This document shows positions 33,565-42,662 of a stretch of DNA of 47,973 nt, piece by piece (the stretch's first letter is position 1; the number at the start of each line of letters is the position of its first letter). The notes below the pieces were generated by a model, which made no database searches, was not told the DNA's origin, and was given only the letters and a program-made list of their open reading frames with translations. The position numbers and the translations under genes were made by a program. The stretch comes from Candidatus Poribacteria bacterium (GTDB taxonomy: Bacteria; Poribacteria; WGA-4E; WGA-3G): NCBI GenBank assembly GCA_012267415.1, contig JAAXGN010000093.1, positions 1-47,973 on the forward strand, written 5' to 3'.

Positions 33565-35661
33565 ATGGCAATTAGAAAACCTGAAATCCCCAATTTGAAA
33601 CCACTTGACGACGCAGATGTAACAACATGGCACTTACCTAATGGTGCAATTGGCAGATTAGCGCGAGGACGAGTCACAGACATGTCCTTTTCACTTGATG
33701 GTGAATATCTGGCAGTCGCAACCGCAATAGGGTGTTGGCTGTATGACAGAGCTTCACTGAAACCTATTGCACTGTTTGATCATGAAAACGGAATGGTAAG
33801 AGCTGTAATTTTTTCCGACGACAACCAATTTATAGCAACATGTAATTCTGATGGTGTTGTGAAGATATGGGAGACACAAAACCTGCAGTGTCAAGCAGAA
33901 ATAGATCACCGCAAGAATGTAGAGGCAACATTAGGTCGTTTTGACAACCTCCATTTTTCGCCTGATAATGAATACTTGGCAGCATCTTCTATTGACATGC
34001 AAAATGTTGTCTACGCGTGGCAACATAACACGGATGAACCCTTCACAAATTTTCCAATTGACGTTGACATTGAAGATATGAGAGGACACACTTTTCCTAT
34101 CTGTTTCTCTCCGAAAGAGAATTTACTTGCCTATGTGTCTGATGGAACACCGCATCACACACTCACGATTTCCGATATAGAAACCGGTGAACACATCGCA
34201 CAACTCAATTGCTTAGCACCATTGGCTTACCAAGGGCTTGTCTTTTCACCTTGTGGTCAATATCTTGCTACTGTCAATCTGGACAAACAAATATTAGTAT
34301 GGGATGTCTACAAAGGAACATTAGAAACGGAACCTATCACATATCACCCTGATGGACGGTTAATCCCTGCCTATACACCTGATGGCACATTGCGTATCGC
34401 CGAAATTCGCAATAATAAAGTTGTGATCTGGGATGCTATCCAAAAACAAAAAAATGATACATTATCTCGTCAGAAACGCAGAAATGATCATTTTTTGGGC
34501 GGTCATCAGGAACACTTTTCATCTAATGGCGCGTACATCGCAACGATCCAATCCCGTAGCGATCTCTGTGTGTGGACAATCGGCACACCGTCAAGTAAAA
34601 TATCAAGTCCAGCTGATCATAAACCCGTACCGCATTCGGTAACTATTTCTCCAGATGGTAAGACTGTAGCGAGTGGACATGGATTTGGCATGTATCAAGT
34701 ATTCTGGAATGTAGAACAAAGACAAAGAGAACAGATATTTCCAACGCCGAAGATACAGGCACAACGCACGGCTCTCACTGAAAACCTTACAGCAGGAGAG
34801 AAAAGGCAGTGGTACCGTCTCAGTACTGTGTCGCCATGTGGACAACGTCTGGCACTTCGCGATATACCAAGAGGGTCAATTGAAATTTGGGATATCGCAT
34901 CTGAGACCCTTGTTACAGAACTCTCAGATAGTAATTTATCTAGGTCTTGGCGTACAGCGAGTTTTTCGCCAACTGGTGAACGGTTTATCAGCTCAGCATC
35001 TACAGGTGAAATTGATGTCTGGGATACAGAGTCTGGTGAAAAAATCAAAACGCTTCCAGGAGATGATCGCATGATTTTGACAACTGCATTTCACCCAGAT
35101 GGTCAACAACTCGCTGCTGCACCGAAAGGGAGTTCTGGAATGCTTTGGGATATTGTCACTGGTGAACTGATCGGATTGTTCCCTTCAGATCTGCCAGAAG
35201 ATATCTCCTGTTATAGAGGTGATCCAGAGCAGATACACCAATATACTAAAAAATATAAGAAAATCGGGAACCGCTATAAGTGTTGCCCCTGGAAACTTAC
35301 CTTATCTCCTTGTGGCACAACTATCGCTTGTGGGCTACAAGGTCATATCCGATTGCGAGATGCAGCTACCTTAGAAACACAAATGCTCATTGTACTACCA
35401 AAAACGTGCATCAGACCGTTTGCACTCACATTTTCCCCATGCGGAAAATACCTTGTTTCCGGTTCTTGGTGGCAAAAGGGGTTAGAAAAAGTGTCAATTC
35501 GGATTTGGGAACTCACATCCGGGGAAAACATCCATACTTTCTGGGGACACGTTTCAGATGTCCAAGATTTAGCCTATTCACCAGATGGCTTACTTTTGGC
35601 AAGTTGTAGTTATGACGGTACCATCCTCCTTTGGGATATGAAACCGTTTATTAACACTTAA
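33565..35661 (+). CDS. soluble WD40-repeat protein, class B (array member 2)
   Basis: 698 residues from the ATG at 33565, seven bases after AAAAGGAGA; the frame opens earlier at 33541 without a ribosome site. The N-terminal linker MAIRKPEIPNLKPLDDADVTTWHLPNGAIGRLARG defines class B (shared with members 3 and 5). About 13 blades follow (FSLDGEYLAVATAIGCWLYD, VKIWET, LVWDV, VIWDA, CVWTI, IEIWDI, IDVWDT, MLWDI, IRIWEL, LLWDM). The class insert is DISCYRGDPEQIHQYTKKYK. FSPCG, with a Cys in the blade turn, recurs in this family. No signal peptide or membrane helix, so cytosolic. Confidence 0.8.
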   Translation: MAIRKPEIPNLKPLDDADVTTWHLPNGAIGRLARGRVTDMSFSLDGEYLAVATAIGCWLYDRASLKPIALFDHENGMVRAVIFSDDNQFIATCNSDGVVKIWETQNLQCQAEIDHRKNVEATLGRFDNLHFSPDNEYLAASSIDMQNVVYAWQHNTDEPFTNFPIDVDIEDMRGHTFPICFSPKENLLAYVSDGTPHHTLTISDIETGEHIAQLNCLAPLAYQGLVFSPCGQYLATVNLDKQILVWDVYKGTLETEPITYHPDGRLIPAYTPDGTLRIAEIRNNKVVIWDAIQKQKNDTLSRQKRRNDHFLGGHQEHFSSNGAYIATIQSRSDLCVWTIGTPSSKISSPADHKPVPHSVTISPDGKTVASGHGFGMYQVFWNVEQRQREQIFPTPKIQAQRTALTENLTAGEKRQWYRLSTVSPCGQRLALRDIPRGSIEIWDIASETLVTELSDSNLSRSWRTASFSPTGERFISSASTGEIDVWDTESGEKIKTLPGDDRMILTTAFHPDGQQLAAAPKGSSGMLWDIVTGELIGLFPSDLPEDISCYRGDPEQIHQYTKKYKKIGNRYKCCPWKLTLSPCGTTIACGLQGHIRLRDAATLETQMLIVLPKTCIRPFALTFSPCGKYLVSGSWWQKGLEKVSIRIWELTSGENIHTFWGHVSDVQDLAYSPDGLLLASCSYDGTILLWDMKPFINT

Positions 35662-35840
35662 ACATTTCTCGTCAATCCATCTATAATAACCTAAATTGCT
35701 ACCTATAAGTTTCTAGGCAGGCAGATGCCGCTTTTATGCAAGAAAAGTTCATAATTGCCGAAATGTCGTAGCGTAAACTTTCAGTTTGCGCCGTTTTGAC
35801 ACAAACTAAAAGTTTGTGCTACATAGGTAGCAACTTGGGT

Positions 35841-35935
35841 TATAATATAGTGATGCTGCTTGCAGCACATAACATCGTCAACGCGTGAGGTTACCGGATC
35901 TCGCGCTTACATTCGCAATAAAAGGAGATAGCTCT
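35841..35935 (+). promoter_or_regulatory. duplicated 95-nt leader of WD40 gene 3
   Basis: Nearly identical to 40466-40560. It starts with TATAAT (35841-35846; no good -35), then a TGCTGC/GCAGCA hairpin and a 10-bp stem GCGTGAGGTT (35883-35892) / GATCTCGCGC (35897-35906) closed by ACCG, then AAAAGGAGA. The two stem differences from the gene 5 copy keep pairing through G-U wobbles. The upstream spacer (35662-35840) holds inverted repeats such as GTAAACTTTCAGTTTGCG. Confidence 0.5.
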
Positions 35936-37984
35936 ATGGAAAATAGAATCGCTTTAACCCCTGCACTTAGACCACTTGACGATACAGATGTAACAAAATG
36001 GAGACTTCCCGAAGGGGCCATAGCAAGATTAGGACGGGGTGTGCTGCGGGATATGTCTTTTTCGCCCGATGAAAGGTATCTTGCCGTCGCAACGACAATC
36101 GGATGTTGGTTGTATGATTTCCCTACACTAAAACCTCTTACATTATTTGAGACAGAACGGGGTATGATCCAGAAGATCGTCTTTTCGCGCGATGCAAACT
36201 GGATTGCTACCAGCAACGCGGATAGCATCGTTAAGGTATGGGACACACAAACACTGCAGTGTATAACTAAAATAGACTCCCGTGCTAGCGCGCTCCACTT
36301 TTCGCAGGATGGACAGAATCTTGCTATGTCCAACCACAAAGGCAGTGCTATCTATTCTTGGCGTACAAATACTGACGAACCTATCCTGCAGTTTCCCATT
36401 GATGCAGAGGATACGCAGGGACACAGATTTCCTATCTGCTTTTCACCAGATGGGAATCTACTCGCGTATGTGTCTGCTGTGTCTCCACAGGACACTATAA
36501 CGATTTCAGATATAGACACCGGTGAACATATTACAGACATTAGTTGTCCGGCTCCTTTGGCATTTCAAGGTCTGGTATTTTCCCCATGTGGTCAATACCT
36601 TGCATCGGCACACAGGAATGGCGATGTGCAGGTGTGTAATGTTCACAATGGCACCTCAGAAATAGTACATACCGTATCCGGGGTAACTTACGTGAAACTT
36701 GCACCTGACGCGACTTATGTGAAACTTGCTTATACGCTTGATGGAACATTACATGTGGCTGAAATCCATAAGGGGAAGGTTGTGATGTGGGATACGGTGC
36801 AGCGTAAGAAGGTAGACACTTTGGAATTTGGGACAGGCAGGAAAGTATGTTGCTTTTCAGATGATGGGACACACTTCGCAACCGCTAACTCACGCGAATT
36901 CCGATTATGGACAGTAGACAAATCAGATAGAGTCGTGCCTATGCCTGATGCACATATAAACATTGTTGAATGGTTGCGTTTTTCTCAAGAAAAAAAGGCA
37001 CTAATTAGTGGACACAGATCAAGTTTTATGTTCTGGTCTTTAGAGAATCATCAGTTACAACGAATTTTCCGTCCCGATACAGAAGGGTACTCTTTGGGCC
37101 TTAGAAGTGTCTTGTCCCCTTGTGAAGTATTTCTTGCTGCATCTGTCTTAGGAGTCCGTCATAGCACCGACATCGCTATCACAGTCTGGCATATTACATC
37201 TGGCAGCCTAATTGCCGAACTGACTGAACATGAAACACCTGTTCAACAGATGGCTTACTCACCGACAGGGGACTGTTTAGTCAGTGGATCTCTGTCCGGT
37301 GAGCTCTATGTATGGGACACGCAGCAATGGGAAAAGCGACACAAACTCATAGGACACACAGGTGGGATTAGAAGTGCGGTATTTCACCCTGATGGTAAGC
37401 AGCTCGTCACTGCATCCTATGACAGAACGGTACGAGTCTGGAATGTTGAGAATGGTGAACAGGTGGGTTCACTCCCGTTAGACGCAATCTTAGAAGATAC
37501 ATCCCTATATAAAGGACGATCTCAAGAAATCCAACAATTCATTGATTGGAAACAGAATTTGGGGACTCAGGAGTCATCTTTCATAAATGTTGGTAGTATA
37601 AAGATCTCTCCGTGCGGTACGAACATCGCCGGCTTGTTATCTCGGGAACGGAGATGGAAAGGAATAGCTAATGAGATTAGACTGTGGGATGCAGCAACCT
37701 TAGAAACACGCATGGCGATACTGCTACCTACAGATGCATCTCAGACATATCGGCTTGCGTTTTCACCTTGTGGACGGTATCTTGCTTCCGGTACTTGGTG
37801 GAAAAAAGGGTTAGAGCAGATGTCCATCCATTTGTGGGAGGTCGCCACAGGTGAAAACGTCCATACCTTCTGGGGGCACCCCACAGATATTCATGATCTT
37901 GCATTTTCCCCAGATGGCAAACTCTTGGCAAGTGGTAGCTATGATGGCACCATTCTTCTTTGGGATATGAAACCTTATATGTAG
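35936..37984 (+). CDS. soluble WD40-repeat protein, class B (array member 3)
   Basis: 682 residues from the ATG at 35936, after AAAAGGAGATAG. An in-frame GTG 51 bases upstream exists but sits inside the leader stem. N-terminus MENRIALTPALRPLDDTDVTKW is close to member 5. Blades: CWLYDF, VKVWDT, IYSWRT, VQVCNV (Trp replaced by Cys), VVMWDT, FRLWTV, FMFWSL, ITVWHI, LYVWDT, VRVWNV, IRLWDA, IHLWEV, LLWDM. Insert EDTSLYKGRSQEIQQFIDW is conserved. It carries more classical GHTGG and GHPTD turns than members 1 and 2. Cytosolic; role unknown. Confidence 0.8.
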   Translation: MENRIALTPALRPLDDTDVTKWRLPEGAIARLGRGVLRDMSFSPDERYLAVATTIGCWLYDFPTLKPLTLFETERGMIQKIVFSRDANWIATSNADSIVKVWDTQTLQCITKIDSRASALHFSQDGQNLAMSNHKGSAIYSWRTNTDEPILQFPIDAEDTQGHRFPICFSPDGNLLAYVSAVSPQDTITISDIDTGEHITDISCPAPLAFQGLVFSPCGQYLASAHRNGDVQVCNVHNGTSEIVHTVSGVTYVKLAPDATYVKLAYTLDGTLHVAEIHKGKVVMWDTVQRKKVDTLEFGTGRKVCCFSDDGTHFATANSREFRLWTVDKSDRVVPMPDAHINIVEWLRFSQEKKALISGHRSSFMFWSLENHQLQRIFRPDTEGYSLGLRSVLSPCEVFLAASVLGVRHSTDIAITVWHITSGSLIAELTEHETPVQQMAYSPTGDCLVSGSLSGELYVWDTQQWEKRHKLIGHTGGIRSAVFHPDGKQLVTASYDRTVRVWNVENGEQVGSLPLDAILEDTSLYKGRSQEIQQFIDWKQNLGTQESSFINVGSIKISPCGTNIAGLLSRERRWKGIANEIRLWDAATLETRMAILLPTDASQTYRLAFSPCGRYLASGTWWKKGLEQMSIHLWEVATGENVHTFWGHPTDIHDLAFSPDGKLLASGSYDGTILLWDMKPYM

Positions 37985-38059
37985 TGGTTAGTCAAGTGTT
38001 AATTGACGGGTCTTGAAAGTAGTCGGGAATCGGAGTTCAAATCAACGGTATGAATCATG

Positions 38060-38150
38060 GCGAATGCCATGCGCGCATTCGCCCAAAGGCATTCACCGCC
38101 TACAAAGAGCAGACGGTATTGGTAGGAGCGATCTCCGAATCGCGACCTAT
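38060..38150. repeat. hairpin and REP fragments between WD40 genes 3 and 4
   Basis: GCGAATG/CATTCGC arms (around 38060-38082) and a GTAGGAG-family half unit GTAGGAGCGATCTCCGAATC near 38121. No gene lies in 37985-38267. Confidence 0.45.
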
Positions 38151-38267
38151 ACCCATAAATTTTGGGTAGACAAAGCAGTAGATTGAATGATATTCAGTGT
38201 GAAAAAGTGAAGGGTTCGTGTCATTTACCTTCCCTTCCCGCTAAAATAAAAAAGGAGATAACCTACG

Positions 38268-40442
38268 ATGTACACAAATCAGACTGATGGTACAGATATA
38301 ACTACTTGGAATCTGCCAGAGGGCGCGACTGCACGTTTAGGTAGAGGTAGGATGACCGGCGGTATGGTATTTTCACCTGATGGTGAGGCACTTGTTGTTG
38401 CAACGGCAATCGGCTGTTGGTGGTACAACCTCAATACAATGGAACTCCGCACATGGTGGAATTCCGAACGCGGTATGCTAAGTGACGTCGCCTTTTCTCC
38501 TGATGGTCAGTGGATTGCTACTGGAAACTGGGATGGAGATGTGATGGTATTTGATACACAACACCTGCAATGTGTTGCCAAAATAGGTATACCCCAAAAC
38601 CCAAAAGGGGTGATGGGGACAGCGAGAAGTCTACGTTTTTCACAAGATGGAGAGCATTTAACACTCTCACATTTAATTGTACGTATAGATGATGGACCCT
38701 TTTCTCGTGATAGAACTAGTAGAGGTAGATACTATACCGTTTACAATTGGAAGGCAAGTATTGACACACCAATTGCTAGCTTCATGGATCCACCGAAACT
38801 GGATAGTTGGAACTTTGGTCGTGATACATTTGCTCCGCAAACACTTTCACCCGATGGAAGTCTCTTGGCATATACATCTAACCCGAATGTCACCTCTGTG
38901 ATGAACGTAGAAACTGGAGAACACATTGCTGAATTTTCCGATGACTACACCAAAGGACATTGGAAAGGCAGTTACAAACTTGTTTTTTCTCCGTGTGGAA
39001 AATATCTTGCTGCTTGCAATTATGGAAACAAATTCCACGTTTGGAATGTTCAGAACGCCACTTTGGAAATACCACCAACGGAATATATGGAAAATCGCCA
39101 GATGAGCAAGAGTCTCCTCACTTATGCGACAGATGGCACATTATGGGTTGCAGGGTTAACAAGCAAAGAGGTGACGATCTGGAATGGATCGAAGCAAGAG
39201 ACGGTGGATACCTTTGAATGCAGGGGTGCATCAAATGGTTGTTTTTCGAATGATGGGACACAATTCGCTATAACCAATAGACATGGAGAACTGCAGCTAT
39301 GGACAAAGGACACGCCTTCAACGGTTAAGTCGCTTCCCGCACATTTAGTAAGAGGTGTAGTAGAGGTGCAATTTTCTAAAGACGGTCAGACATTGCTCAG
39401 TTGCCATGATCCTGCTGGATACAGATTATGGGATATTGCTGAACGACAGGTAAAACAGACTTTCCACTCTCCATTTTCCAATTCAGTAGGGGTTGTTTCT
39501 ACCTCACGCAGCAGGGAACTACTTGCTGTAGTGGAAGATAAACGAATTAGGGTTTGGAATCTTGTATCAGGCACACAGCTCGCAGAAATTATAGGAAGGT
39601 CGATGAACGTAAATATGGTGTTCTCGCCGACAGATGAATATCTCGCAACTGTTAGTAGACGAGATACCGTTATAATCTGGCATCTTGCATCTAACACACA
39701 GATCGCTGAACTTCAAAACCCATCTTCAAGAGTTTTTAGAATGGGATTTTCGCCAACAGGGGAATACTTCGTCAGTGTCTATGGAGATAGTTTCTCTATA
39801 TGGGATACTTCTTGCTGGGAAAAACGTCACCATGTGCCGCTTCCAGAACAACATTCTAAAAGTTGGAAACTATTATTTCACCCAAACGACCATCATTTAA
39901 TCACCAGAATTCTTGATGGACCAACTCTTGTTTGGGATCTTAAAAACGGTGAACAAATCGGCGCACTTGATACAACAGTGTGTTTAGATACATCTTTATA
40001 TAAGGCGACACAACAAAATATCCAAAGTCTTCACGAACAACCAGAAACGTCCCAACGTCTCTGGACATTAAGATTCTCCCGTTGTGGCACTCTTATTGCT
40101 GGCGGTATACGGCATGGAAAAATGGGTGAAATTAGATTCTGGGATGCAACTACATTAGAAACACGTATGGTGATAATTCCACCTATAGGATGTCAGAAAC
40201 CTCAGACCCTTAAGTTTTCACCTTGTGGTAAATACCTCGCTGTAGGGGCGCAATGGCAAGACGGACAAGAAAGCGTGTCTGTCCGTTTATGGGATGTTAA
40301 GACAGGGGATAACATTCACACCTTCTGGGGACATCCTACTGATATATGGTCGATTGATTTTTCACCGGATGGTGAACTGCTTGCCAGTGGTAGTTATGAT
40401 GGCACTATCCTGCTGTGGGATGTGAAAGCATTTATCAACTGA
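38268..40442 (+). CDS. soluble WD40-repeat protein, class A (array member 4)
   Basis: 724 residues, starting at an ATG after AAAAAAGGAGA. It is closest to member 1 (CWWYNLNTMEL against CWWYDLNTMKL; SCHDPAGYRLWDI in both) and has the same length. The N-terminus MYTNQTDGTDITTWNLPEGATARLGRG lacks the class B linker. About 13 blades include VMVFDT, FHVWNV, TIWNG, LQLWTK, IRVWNL, IIWHL, SIWDT, LVWDL, FWDA, RLWDV and LLWDV; insert CLDTSLYKATQQNIQSLHEQ. The A-B-B-A-B gene order suggests block duplication. No enzymatic domain; probable scaffold. Confidence 0.8.
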   Translation: MYTNQTDGTDITTWNLPEGATARLGRGRMTGGMVFSPDGEALVVATAIGCWWYNLNTMELRTWWNSERGMLSDVAFSPDGQWIATGNWDGDVMVFDTQHLQCVAKIGIPQNPKGVMGTARSLRFSQDGEHLTLSHLIVRIDDGPFSRDRTSRGRYYTVYNWKASIDTPIASFMDPPKLDSWNFGRDTFAPQTLSPDGSLLAYTSNPNVTSVMNVETGEHIAEFSDDYTKGHWKGSYKLVFSPCGKYLAACNYGNKFHVWNVQNATLEIPPTEYMENRQMSKSLLTYATDGTLWVAGLTSKEVTIWNGSKQETVDTFECRGASNGCFSNDGTQFAITNRHGELQLWTKDTPSTVKSLPAHLVRGVVEVQFSKDGQTLLSCHDPAGYRLWDIAERQVKQTFHSPFSNSVGVVSTSRSRELLAVVEDKRIRVWNLVSGTQLAEIIGRSMNVNMVFSPTDEYLATVSRRDTVIIWHLASNTQIAELQNPSSRVFRMGFSPTGEYFVSVYGDSFSIWDTSCWEKRHHVPLPEQHSKSWKLLFHPNDHHLITRILDGPTLVWDLKNGEQIGALDTTVCLDTSLYKATQQNIQSLHEQPETSQRLWTLRFSRCGTLIAGGIRHGKMGEIRFWDATTLETRMVIIPPIGCQKPQTLKFSPCGKYLAVGAQWQDGQESVSVRLWDVKTGDNIHTFWGHPTDIWSIDFSPDGELLASGSYDGTILLWDVKAFIN

Positions 40443-40465
40443 TAAACATTCCTCGTCAAACCATC

Positions 40466-40560
40466 TATAATATAGTGATGCTGCTTGCAGCACATAACAT
40501 CGTCAACGCGTGAGGTTACCGAACCTCGCGCTTACATTCGCAATAAAAGGAGATAGTTTA
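40466..40560 (+). promoter_or_regulatory. duplicated 95-nt leader of WD40 gene 5
   Basis: Copy of 35841-35935 with about five differences. TATAAT at 40466-40471; 10-bp stem GCGTGAGGTT (40508-40517) / AACCTCGCGC (40522-40531), loop ACCG; then AAAAGGAGA before ATG 40561. Confidence 0.5.
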
Positions 40561-42598
40561 ATGGAAAATAGAACCACTGTAACGCCAGTGCTTAGACCAC
40601 TTAACAACACGGATGTAACAACATGGGAACTTCCCGAAGGTTCGTTAGCGAGATTCGGAAGAGGATTACGACTTGATATTGAGTTTTCACATGATGCTGC
40701 ATATCTAACTGTAGCAACAAAGATTGGATTTTGGATTTATGATCTGGAAACATTGAAACCACGTGCATTGTGGGGAAACGAACGCGGTATGATGAATGTC
40801 GCTACCTTCTCACATGATGCACGCTGGATTGCCACAGGCGACCAAGATGGCATTCTTAAGGTTTGGGATACACAAGACGGACAGTGTGTTGCAAGAACGG
40901 ACTGGGGAGGTACTGAGAAACGCAATGTCATTCTCCATGCGCGCTTTTCGTCGGATGATCAATATATCGCTGCTTCAGGTTTTGGACATAGTGCTGTCTA
41001 TGAATGGAACACTGAACTCAACGCACCTATCAGGAATATTAAACTTGATAAGCTAAAATTAGAGGACTATAGGAAAGAAGGTACAGCCAATGACAGATGT
41101 TTTCCAATCGCTTTTTCACCCAATAGTAATCTATTTGCTTATGTGACTTCACCGGAAATAGTAACGGTTTCAGATATAAAAACTGGTGAAGACATATCAC
41201 AACTTACAGGACACACTGCCCCATTACATTCCCTATTGTTTTCACCTTGTGGACAATACCTTGCAAGTGCAAGCCTTGGTGCTACCGTTCAAGTATGGGA
41301 TATAAAGAATGCATCTCTTGCTATGACTCCCAAAACATATCAAGGAAACAGAGTAAGACTTGCTTATACACCTGATGAAACACTACGAGTTGCAGACATC
41401 TATAATGATAAGGTAGTCTTATGGGATGCTGCACAGCAGAAAGCGTTAGATGCCTTCAACACGATCAGCACGACAGCAGAAAACGCAAGGTTTTCAGACG
41501 ATGGAACAAATTTCGCTATTGCCTGCAGGAACCATAAGATACAGATGTGGCAGGCAGATACCCCTGACACAAGATCGTTTCTTTTCTGGTTTCGGAAGTA
41601 TACCCTATTCGGTGGCATTTATGCAGGATAACAAGACATTGATCGGGGGTAACTGGGGAAGTACTGGTAAGATATTTTGGAATGTTAATAGACGAGAAGT
41701 CCAACGGATACTCCCACCGTTGGAAAAACGCGGTTCCTTAAGAAAATCCATGGCGTTGTCTCCAGATGATAAGCTCTTGGCTATTGACACGGGAGGCAAT
41801 GACATACAAATCTGGAATATTGAAACTGAAGAATTAGTTGCAGAACTAACCGAACATGAAAACCGGATCTATTCGTTAAGGTTTTCACCTGACGGTGGAT
41901 ACCTTGTCAGTGGAGGATCGGTAGACGAATTTTATGTTTGGGATGTCGCACGCTGGGAAAAACAGCACACCCTGATAGGACATACAAGTTCAGTTGAAGC
42001 AATAGCATTTCATCCTGATGGGAATAGCTTTGTTAGCTCCTCCAGAGACGGAACCGCTTTGCTCTGGGATGTTGAAACCGGAAAACAGATCTCACCACTG
42101 CCTTTACCTGAAACCTTAGAGGATGGTTCTCTCTATAGAGGCGAACCAAACGAAATTGAGCGAGTCATCAATGGTGGGAATCTTCAATATAAGAAATATC
42201 AACACATACAATCTATCGTTTTTTCGCCTTGTGGTAACTGGATTGCTGGCGGACTCGGCACATGGATCGCTGATGCGGTAATAAATGAAATCCGATTGTG
42301 GGACACAGAGACGTTGGAAACACGTATGATATTCCTTCTACCTCACGGGTGTATTCGTCCGTGGGCACTCGCATTTTCTCCATGTGGAAAGTATCTCGTT
42401 TCTGGTGTTTGGTGGAAATGGGGACTTGAAAGAGTTCCTATTCATGTATGGGAAATGTCAACTGGTGAAAACATCCATACTTTCTGGGGACACGTTTCGG
42501 ATGTACAGGATTTGGCATTTTCACCAGATGGTAAATATCTTGCCAGTGCTGGTTATGATGGCACTATCCTCCTTTGGGATGTTAAAACGTACATCTAA
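40561..42598 (+). pseudogene. WD40-repeat gene, class B (array member 5), frameshifted
   Basis: Begins MENRTTVTPVLRPLNNTDVTTW after AAAAGGAGA. The first frame covers blades to MWQADTPDTRSF and stops at 41631. Near 41578-41586 (TTTCTTTTCTGG) the frame shifts, and the other frame continues SGFGSIPYSVAFMQDNKTLIGGN through the remaining blades (FWNV, IQIWNI, FYVWDV, LLWDV, IRLWDT, IHVWEM, LLWDV) to 42598. The insert is EDGSLYRGEPNEIERVI. A one-base change in a T-rich run is the likely cause, either real or from assembly. If real, two partial propellers could be made. Joined length is about 678 residues, like its neighbours. Confidence 0.75.
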
Positions 42599-42662
42599 GT
42601 TGCAATTGTCTTACAACCATGGTAAATTAACCCGAAATCTTTGAAGAAGGAGAATCTTAAAC

